Shown: positions 25,003 through 36,199 of the stretch, piece by piece
Position numbering within the stretch: position 1 is the first letter of the stretch
How the letters are laid out: every line of letters starts with the position of its first letter
DNA from: Sipunculus nudus
Lineage: Eukaryota > Annelida > Sipuncula > Golfingiida > Sipunculidae
DNA: 64,000 bases
NCBI GenBank assembly: GCA_026874595.1
Contig: CM049309.1
Span: 27,841,033-27,905,032, forward strand
Reading direction: 5' to 3'
Translations under genes and position numbers: made by a program
The notes under the pieces: generated by a model
Seen by the model: the letters and a program-made list of their open reading frames with translations, nothing else
Told to the model about the DNA's origin: nothing
Database searches by the model: none

Positions 25003-25421
25003 ATGATTCCACTGAAGGCCTACATTTCAGAACCAAGAAAAAGGCAAAAAAAGATTATTTAACTTAGATATAGAGATGGAATGGTCTCGTGAGAATTCTC
25101 GCAAATTAATTTTTCCTTATCAGAGCACTTTTAATCATTTTGACATTAACAGAAATAGTGCCTATGCAATTAATGAAAAAATGTTCAGATTTTTATACTC
25201 CCTGCCATGGTATTATGAATGTATAGTATCGATATTTTATGAAATATATGATTTTATTTGTAAATGGTACAGGACACCAAGGTATAGGCGAGCTTTATTT
25301 CTTTGCTAATTGGTTTATTATTCTAATAAATAAATAAATGTGTGCGTATACTTGTATAATCGAACATGAAATAAATGTGAGTTTACATACATAGCACTTG
25401 CCAATAGTTGGCAAAATAATA

Positions 25422-25446
25422 AGGGGGGGGGACCCCCCCCCCCCCT
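25422..25446. repeat. G-run/C-run palindrome
   Basis: A run of about nine G is followed by A and about fourteen C, so the strand can fold back on itself. It is also an assembly-risk site. Confidence 0.7.
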
Positions 25447-25503
25447 ATGAATACGCCCCTGAAATATGGGGGTTTTAGGATGTCAATATACCTCCGATAT
25501 TGT

Positions 25504-26178
25504 GTTGCCACGTACGGTGACTTGCGTAACTGTTACTGTGTGCAATGGGTATAACGTAACGTTTCCTGGGTAGGAACCTTTCTAGGCAGTAGGCCCTCAT
25601 GGCATACGTGCCGTGGTACTTGGCATGGCCGTAGAATTTAGCCTCGGAGTTTTTTTGTGTATTTTTTTCCTGATAGCTTCATATCCCGAATGGGGTGCAG
25701 AGTCGGTGTAGTCCAGCTGACGAAGTAGCGGACATCCCGGGCTAGTGGAAGGTGACTGGTGAGAGGCAGACCAGCACCGCAGAACCGCACGGTCAACGCA
25801 GGGTTCGTCAATGAGGCCGAGAGAGGGCGCTCGGGTGTGACCGGCGGGAGAGTGGGATTTGTCAGAGACGAGAGGTATCGAGATATGGCATGTCCGGGCA
25901 GTGACTGGTGAGGACTGAGGAGGCGCGAGTCAAGCACAGAAGAACAGGCAGTCTAAGGAACGACGTCAGAGTGCAGCGGATCGAGTGGGCGCTCCAGGAT
26001 TCCTATCGGATCTCGTGAATTTTACTGTTTAGAGTAGAAACCTTTTTTTGTATTAGCTAGGGTTAACGCAATAAAGATACGTTTATCTTATATGCTGGTA
26101 TCTGTCATTACTGTGAGCCTTTAGTGAATGTGTTGTGCACGAGCACGTTGTTCAGACAGCCAGACAACGGCGTCACAG
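25504..26178 (+). mobile_element. Possible LTR (family unknown)
   Basis: A GC-richer block starting TGTTGCCACG and ending CAACGGCGTCACA, with an AATAAA signal near 26,071 followed by GTATCTGTCATTAC, as in LTR R-U5 segments. No target duplication, primer site or neighbouring gag-pol was seen, so it could instead be a 5' untranslated/promoter region. Confidence 0.3.
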
Positions 26179-26519
26179 GCATATATATGATACTGTACTT
26201 AAAGAACACTTAATATCACTACTGTTTGTGTATATATTAGAATGTATACACATTTAAATGCATTTATAATAACTATTTCTTTCAAAGGACATATTGGCCC
26301 AAGCTTGATCAGGGTACAAGTCTTGTTTATCACTATTTCTGTATGTGTTCAATGGATGTCAATCATTCATGTGTATGTTTTATTACGTTTTTGGTGAATC
26401 TAAATTCTACTGTGGGTTTATTCAATATTAAAATCTGTATTACATGGGATTATTATGAGCATTTCTTTCAAGTATTGCATGTTTTGCTTAGGTGTACATT
26501 CAGTTATATGGAACTACGC

Positions 26520-28400
26520 TCTTGGACACAGTGATTGACGAACAAATGAAATTTAAAGTTTTAAGAAATAATGCAGATGGTATAAGAAATTATGTAAAAA
26601 GAAGCATATTTAACTGGTGTTACAAACATGGAATGGAGCGTGGTATATGTTTTGTACATGAATCTCATTCAGATTGTAATTGTGAACAAGCTTGTAAAAA
26701 TCAATGGAGAGGACAAAAGTTCCTGTTTCAATGGTACAAACCAATCTAGGGGAGCACTGATACTAATAGCTGAACATTTAGAATTTATTTTGCTTAATAA
26801 TATTACTGATACAGATGGCAGATATGTTTTGATAAATAGCAGAATTCAAGGGTCATCATTTCTATTGATTAACGTCTATATGGTCCAAATAGTGAAAAAG
26901 TGCAAGTTCGTGGTTTTAGACATGTATTTAATTTGGTAAACAATGAATTGGAGCTAGATTAAACTTCTCAGATATTCCTTGGAGGAGATTTTAATTTTTG
27001 TTTTCTTCACAATGATGCATGTGCATGGTGGTGATTTGAATTTGAAACTATGAATAGCATTATGGAGTCAAAGGAATTATGTGATATATGGCTTGCCAGG
27101 AGGTTTATGGAGAAGATTAAATCCGCTTACGAAGCGTCGACTTGATTTTTTCTTAGATTCTTCATCATTACAACTTTAATTTCAACTTGTAGATTTATAC
27201 CCAGGGTAGGATCTGATTTTTCTGCAGTCAAACATGAAATAGGTGGTGTTTGCGAAGAATTCAATGGGCCATCCTTTTGGAAATGTAATTGCTAATCGAT
27301 TAAAGATATAAAGTATGTGACATAAAATGAAGGAGCACATCATTTTTGTAAAGACTGAGGCTAATCAGTTACAATTAGATGTACGGAGGAAATGGGAATA
27401 TATTACATATCATATACGGAAATTTAAAATAAAATACTCTGAAAGAAAAAGAAAGATTCTAAAAAAGAGTACACATGATTTGAAAAAAGAAATGAGAGAA
27501 ATGGAGAGTGAACTGAAAAGAGAACCAAATAAAGTTAATAGAGAGCAATATATCAATATTAAAAGTAGATTAGATGATTGTTATAATATAACACAGGGTA
27601 TTATTAACCGCTTATGGGCCCAATGACATGAGCAAGGTGAGCGTAGTAATAATTTTTTTTTTAATTTAGAACATAGAAATAAAAGTAAGACTTGTATCAG
27701 AAAGTTACTTGTGAACAACAGGTGAACAACAGATTATAAAACCCAAAGATATTATGTCTCAGATATACAATTATTTTTCAGAAATGTTCAAGAGAAAAAT
27801 TGATAAAACATAAAAGGAATTTGAATATTTTTTGCTAACTGTTCATGACCTACCTGTATTAAATGATGAAGAGGCAGCTTCATGTGAGGAAATGATCACT
27901 CTAGTAGAAATACAGAAGGCTATTAAAGCCATGGCCAATAACAAAACGCCAGGTAACGACGGTTTATGCAAGGAATTTTATCTGTGTTTCTTTGGTAAAT
28001 TGGGGAGAGTTCGGGGGAGAGTTGACCGCAAGCCAGGGACATAGTGTAATAATACACTTTTAGAAAAGAAAGGGGAAAATGTATGGTATATTGATGCTTG
28101 GTGCCCCATCAGCCCGATAAATGTGGATTTTAAAGAATTAAGTAAACTATTAGTATCTAGGTTAAGAAGAGAAACTAGTCCACATAGATCAAACTGCGTT
28201 TGTGCCAGGACGATCCATAGGTGATTCGATAAGACTGATTACATATATAACTGAAACTTGCAAAAATGAATACAAAACTGGGATATTATTTGGGGCAGAA
28301 TTTGCTGCAGTGTTTGATTCTGTGGATCAAGGTTATGTTGAGTGTGTTAAACCGCCTTAGTTTTGGCCCAATGTTGATCAATTGGGTCAAACTGTTGAAG
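26520..28400 (+). pseudogene. L1/Tx1-like LINE ORF2, heavily frameshifted
   Basis: Plus-strand pieces in several frames follow the order of an APE-type ORF2. Endonuclease: ESHSDCNCEQ (near 26,660), SRGALILIAEHLEFILLNN, DTDGRYVLINSRIQGSSF, and GGDFNF with the catalytic Asp-Asn near 26,985. RT: VEIQKAIKAMANNKTPGNDG (near 27,900-27,960), then WYIDAWCPISPINVDFKELS, then ILFGAEFAAVFDSVD. The stretch between them encodes a charged, probably helical linker at 27,327-27,626. The copy stops near 28,400, before the YxDD motif, where the Penelope-like element begins. It is dead, with many frameshifts and stops. Confidence 0.75.
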
Positions 28401-28535
28401 TAGCTGCTAAAGTTGCGTTTTGAAAAATTGATTCTCCTCTAATCTTTTAACTTTGTCAAGGGGCACAAAACAGGGAGAAAAAATTGCTTCGAACAGCGCA
28501 AAGAACAAATGACCACTGCGAATCTCTGTGACGAG

Positions 28536-28612
28536 TACCCAGTAGCCTGATGATTGCCAAAGGGTAAACACAGTTATATACCCTCTGGCGTGAAACTCAG
28601 TTGCCATGGGTA
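28536..28612 (+). ncRNA. Hammerhead ribozyme, 5' copy
   Basis: Type I arrangement. Stem I TACCCAGTAGC (28,536-28,546) pairs with GCCATGGGTA (28,603-28,612): outer six and inner two base pairs around an internal loop. The core CTGATGA is at 28,547-28,553. Stem II pairs GCCA/TGGC and AGGGTA/TACCCT. GAAA is at 28,592-28,595. A minimal stem III (C-UCA-G) leads to the cleavage triplet GUU at 28,600-28,602. Such short stem III hammerheads are known from Penelope-like elements. The first stem II pair is a U-U, which may weaken activity. Confidence 0.65.
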
Positions 28613-28874
28613 AGACACACTGACGCGTTTCACATGCGGTATATAGCTCTACGTCAATCGTATAGAGCACTTTACCGCTTCTACTGGGTCTTTATGTATA
28701 TAAATAAATACATAACGTTTAGCTAACCTGCTTTACCTTAGCTGTATCGTGCACTTTACTGCAAGCACTGAAACCTACTTAGGATGATATATTGCTTCTC
28801 AGATTATCTCATTGAGCACTTCATAAAGTATTTGCGGTTGAATCACCAAAGACCCAACAAGGAAACTGTTCCAC

Positions 28875-29813
28875 ATGGAATATTCTCTAAAAGACATCCC
28901 GATCCCACCCCGGAAGGACTATATATTACAATTGCTAGAAAAGACCGAGGAACTAATCAGACGCATGCGATGGAAAGCATTCTTTTTTCTTAAGAACAAC
29001 CCGGAATCTGAATCCAGCCATAGTAGTGACAGTGATACACAAAATGGACATTTGGGGCTGAAATCCAAAAACTCTCCACCCCAGGTTGAAGAAATGGTAA
29101 AATTTGAAAGAGACGTCCTCCATATGGTAGAAAACATACAATTCAGAAACGCTAACAGTAATTTCCAAGCCACCCTCAGAGAAGATATAGGAAAAATAAA
29201 AAAAGTCGGCCGAAATTCCGTTAAAGCGGACAAAACAAGAAACATTAACAAAATGAACCACACTGACTATATATATGACAAGATCATGAAAGAAAACATC
29301 ACACAAAAATACAAAAGCGCAGACAAAGAAATAAAGACAGATATAGAGAAAGAATTTAACAACATAGCTAGAAAGCTCAACATTTCGGACAGAATAAACC
29401 AAACCACCGAAAATCCCGCTTTTACAACTCTAAAGGACCACAAAGAAAATTTCGAAACCAACACTAAATGCCGGCTGATAAACCCTTCCAAATCCGAAAT
29501 GGGACGCGTCAGCAGAGTGATCCTTGACCGAATCAACAAAAAAAAATCCGTGAAAAAAAACAAGCAAAACCAATGGAGAAGCACCAACGAGGTTTTCAAA
29601 TGGTTTTCCGGACTCAGCGGTAAGAAACAATTAACATTCGTTATGTTTGATATTATCGATTTCTATCCGTCTATAAATGAGAGCCTCCTAACCAAATCCT
29701 TAGAATGGGCTAAACAATTCACCACCATACAAAAAAAACGGAAATCGAAGCCATCCTGCATTCCAGAAGATCCATACTTTTTGACAACCATGGAAAACCT
29801 TGGACAAAAATAG
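28875..29813 (+). pseudogene. Penelope-like reverse transcriptase, N-terminal part
   Basis: A 312-codon frame starting at ATG (MEYSLKDIPIPPRKDY). It shows the Penelope-family blocks PAFTTLKDHKENF, KCRLINPSKSEMGRVSRVIL, NQWRSTNEVFKWFSGLSGKK and the RT motif VMFDIIDFYPSINESLLTK, in which FDI..FYPS carries the first catalytic Asp. The frame shifts near 29,740 (the sequence passes into a basic KKRKSKPS tail) and the RT continues in another frame at 29,800-30,006. The start is supported by family-typical residues immediately after the ATG. Confidence 0.85.
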
Positions 29814-30504
29814 GCGCACTAAACCAGTTTTTAACGTCACTATGGGTGTTTTAATATGTGAAATATGTGAACTGGTGGGATTATTTATCTTCAGTGACCT
29901 AGGAAAAAACTTGAACATCGAAAGCATTGGCCTATACCGCGACGACGGTCTAGCTGTTTTACGATCAGCATCGGGTAGTGAAGCGGACCGAATTAGGAAA
30001 AAATGATGAAACTGTTCCAGGAAAACGGCCTAAGAATCATAGCCAAAACTAATTTAAAATCAGCAAACTTCCTGGATGTCAACCTTGACCTCAGCACTGG
30101 ACAAACCAAACCATATATAAAACCCAACGACAAACCTGTCTACATAAACTGCAAATCAAATCACACACCATCTGTCATCAGGAACTTACCGCAAGCAATC
30201 AGGAAAAGACTCACATTATTATCATCAAACAAACAAATATTTGAAGATGCCGCTCCAATCTATAATTCAGCAAGCAGGATACAATGAAAACGTCCATTAC
30301 AATGCGGGACACGACAATAATGAACAACAAAAAAAAAAGAAAAGGAACAGAGCTAGAAAGATAATTTGGTGTAACCCACCTTACAGCAAGAATGTCAAAA
30401 CAAATGTCCGGTCGCAATTCTTAAAACTGATAAAAAACACTTCCCACGGGATAGCAAACTGTACAAAATTTTTAACAAAAATACAATCAAAATCAGTTAC
30501 TTGA
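29800..30504 (+). pseudogene. Penelope-like RT, C-terminal part (frames change)
   Basis: Continuation in shifted frames. First NVTMGVLICEICELVGLFIF and the second catalytic motif YRDDGLAVLRSASGS (intact DD, near 29,934-29,980), then MMKLFQENGLRIIAKTNLKS with DFLDVNLDL-type sequence (here NFLDVNLDL), YIKPNDKPVYINCKSNH and IRNLPQAIRKRL. A last shift near 30,270 leads to AGYNENVHYNAGHDNNEQQ and the basic RNRARKIIWCNPPYSKNV. At least three frameshifts separate the pieces. Confidence 0.8.
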
Positions 30505-30564
30505 GACATATGATGCAAATAATAACAGCCCATAACTAAAAAAAATCACTGCAAAAAATACCAA

Positions 30565-30810
30565 GAAACCAGCGAACAAAACCTGCAACTGTAGGGTGAA
30601 AAACACATGATCCTTAGACGGGAATTGCCTTGCCAGCAATATTGTTTACAAAGCGACGGTCAAGTCCGAACACCGAACAGCCAAATACATCGGATTAGCA
30701 AGTGGCCCATTCAAAACTCGGTACAACAACCACAACAAATCATTCCGCAGTGAACGTTACGAAAAAGAAACAGAACATTCGAAGCACATTTGGACCCGAT
30801 AGAGAAAACA
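30565..30810 (+). pseudogene. GIY-YIG endonuclease domain of the Penelope-like element
   Basis: The frame reads GNCLASNIVYKATVKSEHRT, then KYIGLASGPFKTRYNNHNKS, then FRSERYEKETEHSKHIW. VYK...KYIG represents the GIY-YIG core, and the Arg in KTRY and the E-SKHIW block are further family landmarks. A TGA interrupts the frame just upstream (NCRV-KNT-stop). In related elements the last block usually reads ETELSKHIW, so a His replaces Leu here. The region beyond decays with stops. Confidence 0.7.
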
Positions 30811-31042
30811 AAAAAAAAATATTATACGACCTAGGAAATAATCCAACGTTCTAACACAAAGGAACGCACCTCGGACCAATGTAACCTCTGTATGGAGGAG
30901 AAATACAGCATACTGTACCACAAAAGTGACAAGTCGATAATCCTATTAAACAGGCAAAGTTAATTAATTTCGAAATGCCGACACATGAAACCAACGAACC
31001 GTGTAAAAAGAAAGAAACGGATGTAGCTGGGTTCCCAACAAG

Positions 31043-31110
31043 CGTCAGTTATCTGATGTTCGCCCGGATGCCGATACCGGCAAAAGCGTGAAACTCCGAG
31101 TAATAACACG
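31043..31110 (+). ncRNA. Hammerhead ribozyme, 3' copy
   Basis: Stem I is CGT-(CA)-GTTAT (31,043-31,052) paired with ATAACACG (31,103-31,110). The core CTGATG is at 31,053-31,058, but the canonical A9 is T. Stem II pairs CGC/GCG and CCGG/CCGG. GAAA is at 31,090-31,093; the two-pair stem III CU-CCG-AG leads to the triplet GUA at 31,100-31,102. The helices differ in sequence from the 5' copy but the fold is the same, which argues that structure is what is conserved. Confidence 0.6.
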
Positions 31111-31130
31111 ATGTTCCAGCGTGCTAAACG

Positions 31131-31173
<43 letters not shown>
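31131..31173. repeat. (TA)n microsatellite
   Basis: Pure TA run directly after the Penelope-like element. Confidence 0.95.
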
Positions 31174-31176
<3 letters not shown>

Positions 31177-31339
31177 TAAATCAGTACTAGATATCGTATT
31201 TTAGTTATACTTGTATTGTAAGTACTATATAGTAAGTAAAACATATTTAAGTCAAAACGGCAAAGCTGCTGACAAAACATTACTTTTAACCACTTTAACG
31301 TTCAGTTAATATTTAGTTTTGATAAATATTATAGGCCTA

Positions 31340-32700
31340 TAGATGATGGAACCCCTGTCACACATTCCCGGTTTTAGGTCCCTGTTTGCCCCGGCTCATC
31401 CCGGTGCCCCTCTGCTATGGATGACCACGGGTTTGACTCTAAAACCGGGATGAATTCTGTACTGAAGTTCCTCAAAGGTTTCAGTAGGGTTCTCCTATGG
31501 ACTAATTACGGTTCCAGTAGGGTTATAGTTCATTTTATGCCGATTATCGTCGTTTAACTATGGCCCCGATATGGCGCCAATAAGTCGCCATACGTTCATT
31601 CGGCTCTGGCAGGGTGCCAGTGCGGCATGAGTAGGTTTAACTGCGGGGTACTAGGGTCCACTCCGGTGCTTACCGGCGCCCGCACGGCTTATACCCCGAG
31701 GCCCGTACGGCGCCTATGAGAACTCGCGCATATTTCTAAATTCTATGCAGTTTCGACGTTTGAGCATTTTAAAATACCCGGTAAACAATTAGATATTTAC
31801 AATACTGTAAAGAAAATACAGGAATGTAGCAGTCCCATGCAGGGAAACAGTCTAATGTGGTGTCCAAGCTCTACCCATAAGTATGAAACTAAGAGGAGGA
31901 ATACTCTCAGTGCCTCAAAGACAAAACAGCAAATATGTTAAGGCAGTGTTAGAAATGAACAAACTTCTAATCAAAAGTTCCTCATCAGCAAAAAATAAGG
32001 CCTACAGGGGCCACTTATAAAGCAATTAAAGGCCAAGAGACCAGGATATTCAGAAACCGCCTTTTAATATTTTATGATTGAACCATTACAAGCTGATGTA
32101 GAGGTTGTATATGTTGCTTATTTATATAATATATGAATTTTATAAATGGATAATGAAAGTAAATGTAGAAAATATATAATAAACTAGTAAATAATGATCA
32201 CAGAAATATAACAGAATGTTACCAAACTTGCACCAGAACCAGTTATATGGTGCATAGTCTTGATATGAAGGAGTGCCGAATTCAATTATCACTCATAGAC
32301 ATGGAGGGGTTTTCCATTCTGTGACAGGAAGAAAAATTTAAATTTTACAACGGCACATTTTCCGTTTAGAACTCCACAAATAGAGGTCAACTGCGTGTTG
32401 AATTATACTCTGGAAAAAAAGAGACAAAGTGAAAAGGGGCCTCATGACCTCATCAGCAAGGTTAATCCATAATACTGGTTAATCAAGAATTGAAGAGGAG
32501 GATGCTGAGGCTGGTATTTATATAATTTCTATTTTTTGTCAACATTTTCCATCACCAGACTTGGTCTAACAGTAGCCGACCCTCCTGGCATCCTACTAAA
32601 ATCCCCCTGAACCCTTGTAAAACGTCGTAAAACGTAGCAACCCGTAGTTCACCCGGGACGTAACCTTTGTAAGCCCTAGTAGGGCCGAAGCGCAGTCGTA
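31340..32700. other. No gene; two GC-richer blocks
   Basis: Blocks at 31,370-31,730 and 32,575-32,700 are rich in CCCGG/CCGG words (ATTCCCGGTTTTAGGTCCC, GAACCCTTGTAAAACGTCG) and bracket an AT-rich middle. They may be the two ends of a degraded DNA element. No coding frame is seen. Confidence 0.3.
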
Positions 32701-35385
32701 GCCTGGAGTAAATTTTAGATTGACACAAGTGAGCGTTTAAGAGCAGTCAGATTTGACTATTTTTCGTTTTTTTTTTAATTTGCGTGAAGTTTAAACTGTA
32801 ATAAAGTTTTGAATACCCAGGGGTCAATAGTTCACTCTGTGAATTACTGTGCATCATGGTTGGTGATTAAGAAATAAAAAAAGGTAAAACTACCATCCAT
32901 GCGTTAACCAGTGGATACTGCCATTGCATAAGTTTACAGAGTGAACAAACAAAAAATGTGACTGAAAAGATGAACGGAACAAAATTCAAAGTTCTATAAA
33001 GATGCCATCTTAAAAATAACTAGACTGAATTATAAACTCATTTTATTCCTTTTCCTTTAAGGAATTGTTAACTTTGACATGAAAGCCATAATATTGATAC
33101 TTTATAAAATATCTTGAAAATAGCAGGAAAGACCATTACAGCCTGCAGAAAGTAGGCCAGCAGAGGTGGCGCCACTGGCAGGTCGAAATCAAATAGCAGT
33201 CACACGATCAATATGCATGTGAAATTTGCTGCTGAGGATACAGCATTTCTTGAGATATTGGTAACACACATGGCACTATGTAAGGAAACACAACAAAATG
33301 TTAAAATATTCGATCGACAAAATTTGAACTTCTGTAAACACGCCATCTTGAAGATAATTTGACTGAATTAGGCCTATACTCATTTTATTCCCCTTCCTTT
33401 AAGGAATTGAATATTAATACTTTATTACATATCTTGGAAAAGCAGAAACGACCATTACAGCCTCACAAAAAAGTTTACTTTAGCCTGGAGTAAATTTTAG
33501 ATTGACACAAGTGAGCGTTTAAGAGCAGTCAGATTTGACTATTTTTCGTTTTTTTTTAATCCGGGTGAAGTTTAAACTGTTATAAAGTTTTGAATACCCA
33601 GGGGTCAATAGTTCACTCTGTGAATTACTGTGCATCATGGTTGGTGATTAAGAAATAAAAAAAGGTAAAACTACCATCCATGCGTTAACCAGTGGATACT
33701 GCCATTGCATAAGTTTACAGAGTGAACAAACAAAAAATGTGACTGAAAAGATGAACGGAACAAAATTCAAAGTTCTATAAAGATGCCATCTTAAAAATAA
33801 CTAGACTGAATTATAAACTCATTTTATTCCTTTTCCTTTAAGGAATTGTTAACTTTGACATGAAAGCCATAATATTGATACTTTATAAAATATCTTGAAA
33901 ATAGCAGAAAAGACCATTACAGCCTGCAGAAAGTAGGCCAGCAGAGGTGGCGCCACTGGCAGGTCGAAATCAAATAGCAGTCACACGATCAATATGCATG
34001 TGAAATTTGCTGCTGAGGATACAGCATTTCTTGAGATATTGGTAACACACATGGCACTATGTAAGGAAACACAACAAAATGTTAAAATATTCGATCGACA
34101 AAATTTGAACTTCTGTAAACACGCCATCTTGAAGATAATTTGACTGAATTTAGGCCTATACTCATTTTATTCCCCTTCCTTTAAGGAATTGAATATTAAT
34201 ACTTTATAACATATCTTGGAAAAGCAGAAACGACCATTACAGCCTCCAAAAAAGTTTACTTTAGCCTGGAGTAAATTTTAGATTGACACAAGTGAGCGTT
34301 TAAGATCAGTCAGATTTGACTATTTTTCGTTTTTTTTAATCCGGGTGAAGTTTAAACTGTTATAAAGTTTTGAATACCCAGGGGTCAATAGTTCACTCTG
34401 TGAATGACTGTGCATCATGGTTGGTGATTAAGAAACTAAAAAAGGTAAAACTACCATCCATGCGTTAACCAGTGGATACTGCCATTGCATAAGTTCACAG
34501 AGTGAACAAACAAAAAATGTGACTGAAAAGATGAACGGAACAAAATTCAAAGTTCTATTAAGATGCCATCTTAAAAATAACTAGACTGAATTATAAACTC
34601 ATTTTATTCCTTTTCCTTTAAGGAATTGTAAACTTTGACATGAAAGCCATAATACTGATACTTTATAAAATATCTTGAAAATAGCAGAAAAGACCATTAC
34701 AGCCTGCAGAAAGTAGGCCAGCAGAGTTGGCGCCGCTGGCAGGTCGAAATCAAATAGCAGTCACACGATCAATATGCATGTGAAATTTGCTGCTGAGGAT
34801 ACAGCATTTCTTGAGATATTGGTAACACACATGGCACTATGTAAGGAAACACAACAAAATGTTAAAATATTCGATCGACAAAATTTGAACTTCTGTAAAC
34901 ACGCCATCTTGAAGATAATTTGACTGAATTTAGGCCTATACTCATTTTATTCCCCTTCCTTTAAGGAATAGAATATTAATACTTTATTACATATCTTGGA
35001 AAAGCAGAAACGACCATTACAGCCTCCAAAAAAAAATAGGTCAACACAGGTGGCGGCACCTGTAGGTCAAAATCGAATAGCAGTCACATGATTAATATTT
35101 AGTCATGCATCATTTATGCAAAGACAACAAATATAAATTATAGTAATTACAAAAAATAAAATATTAATACTTTAAGCCATATTGGGAAAAGAGTAAAAGA
35201 TCATTTCAGCCCGCAGAAAGTAGGTCAATATAGGAGGCGCGACTTAAAGCTTATTTTTGCACATTCCTCACATGAAAAAAAGTCTGCAAAGTGTAATGAT
35301 GATAGCTGCAGCGCCTGTTGATATATTTGGTTACAGACAGGGACGGCTGACGCTAAGCCAGTGCATTAGTTCACGAACTGTCATT
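32701..35385 (-). repeat. 781-bp tandem array derived from family B
   Basis: Three nearly identical units begin GCCTGGAGTAAATTT at 32,701, 33,483 and 34,264; a diverged partial core follows at 35,030-35,385. Each unit, read on the minus strand, contains family B core sequence (GGTGGCGCCAC, GAGATATTGGTAACA, TAAGGAATTG) plus a ~135-bp mini-copy bounded by GTTCACTCTGTAAACTTATG and AATTCACAGAGTGAAC. The right edge (about 35,378) matches the family B 5' end. No coding capacity. Confidence 0.8.
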
Positions 35386-35952
35386 AATTCTTTCTCGGAG
35401 GTAAATGTTGCATTGGGTCAAGCGTGTTGCAGGAATAATTTATTGACATCTACGTCTGCAATCTTTACAATTCAACCAGCGGTGGCCACTAAATGAGGAA
35501 GTATACTTTTGGCACTGACAATTAGTTTAGGTAAAGAAAGAAATAACAAAAAAAAACTGTATTACTTCGTGTACTGGGATACCGAAAACTTTGATCCCAG
35601 TTCACATGTATCTGCGAGACCCAAAATGACACCATTACAGTGACCTGCAGCCTTGACACACAATACATATGAATGGATTGAATAGTGAATTTTCTGGATC
35701 GAAATTTGGCTCTCTTCTATTGCACCAGGCTATCCATATCATTTTTTCACTTTGCTATCGAAAATCTGTATACATCAATTTAATCCCACCAGGTCTACAT
35801 TTTTAAGGTTTAAGATAGATTCCAGACCAGAATTATAAGATTTTAAAGTGGAGAAAGTGTCAATAAAAAGGATGAGGTTTTTAAGTTTCCTCCATTAAAA
35901 CTCTAAAAGTCTTAATAATCAATCACCCATGATCCGATATAAGAGTCCTTAC
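35386..35952. other. No gene recognised (intron sequence)
   Basis: Sequence downstream of the CABIT exon. No further exon could be supported. Confidence 0.3.
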
Positions 35953-36076
35953 CTTTGTGTTTGATGACCTGGAATTCGACAGGATAGTTTGTTGGGATGC
36001 TGATATATACATCTTTCTTGTCCAGTTCTTTCGCCACCACGCGTTCCTGGGTGGAACTTTTAGTCACACGCAACAC
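35953..36076 (-). CDS. CABIT-domain protein (GAREM/THEMIS-like), second visible exon
   Basis: On the minus strand an acceptor (TGTTTGCAG|GTGTTG) opens a 124-base exon closed by a consensus donor (CAAAG|GTAAGG). It encodes 41 codons plus one base: VLRVTKSSTQERVVAKEL followed by YISIPTNYPVEFQVIKHK. Joined in phase 0 to the exon at 43,201-43,389 it completes a '..GD-VLRV..' segment and an IP..YPveF.v strand, as in the second half of a CABIT domain. CABIT proteins such as GAREM act as adaptors in receptor tyrosine kinase-MAPK signalling and THEMIS in T-cell signalling. The following intron is phase 1; the next exon is not seen. Confidence 0.7.
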
Positions 36077-36199
36077 CTGCAAACACAGCAATTGGTATCA
36101 CACTTGTTGGGGCATCTGGAACATTTCCGTGATCGTGGAGAGCGAAGATTGATTTCTCATCGCAAATTCGTCCCATGAAGGGTTCATTTAAAAATAGCG

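Larger units (their letters stand above)
28407..31125 (+). mobile_element. Penelope-like element with hammerhead ribozymes at both ends
   Basis: It consists of a structured, non-coding leader (28,407-28,874) with a hammerhead motif, an RT plus GIY-YIG coding region (28,875 to about 30,960), and a trailer with a second hammerhead motif (31,043-31,110), followed by a (TA)n run. The left border joins the dead LINE near 28,400. The coding region is broken, so the copy is not autonomous. Confidence 0.75.

Noticed and set aside
28919-29630. Minus-strand frames of 66-149 codons
   Set aside because: Antisense shadows of the Penelope-like RT.
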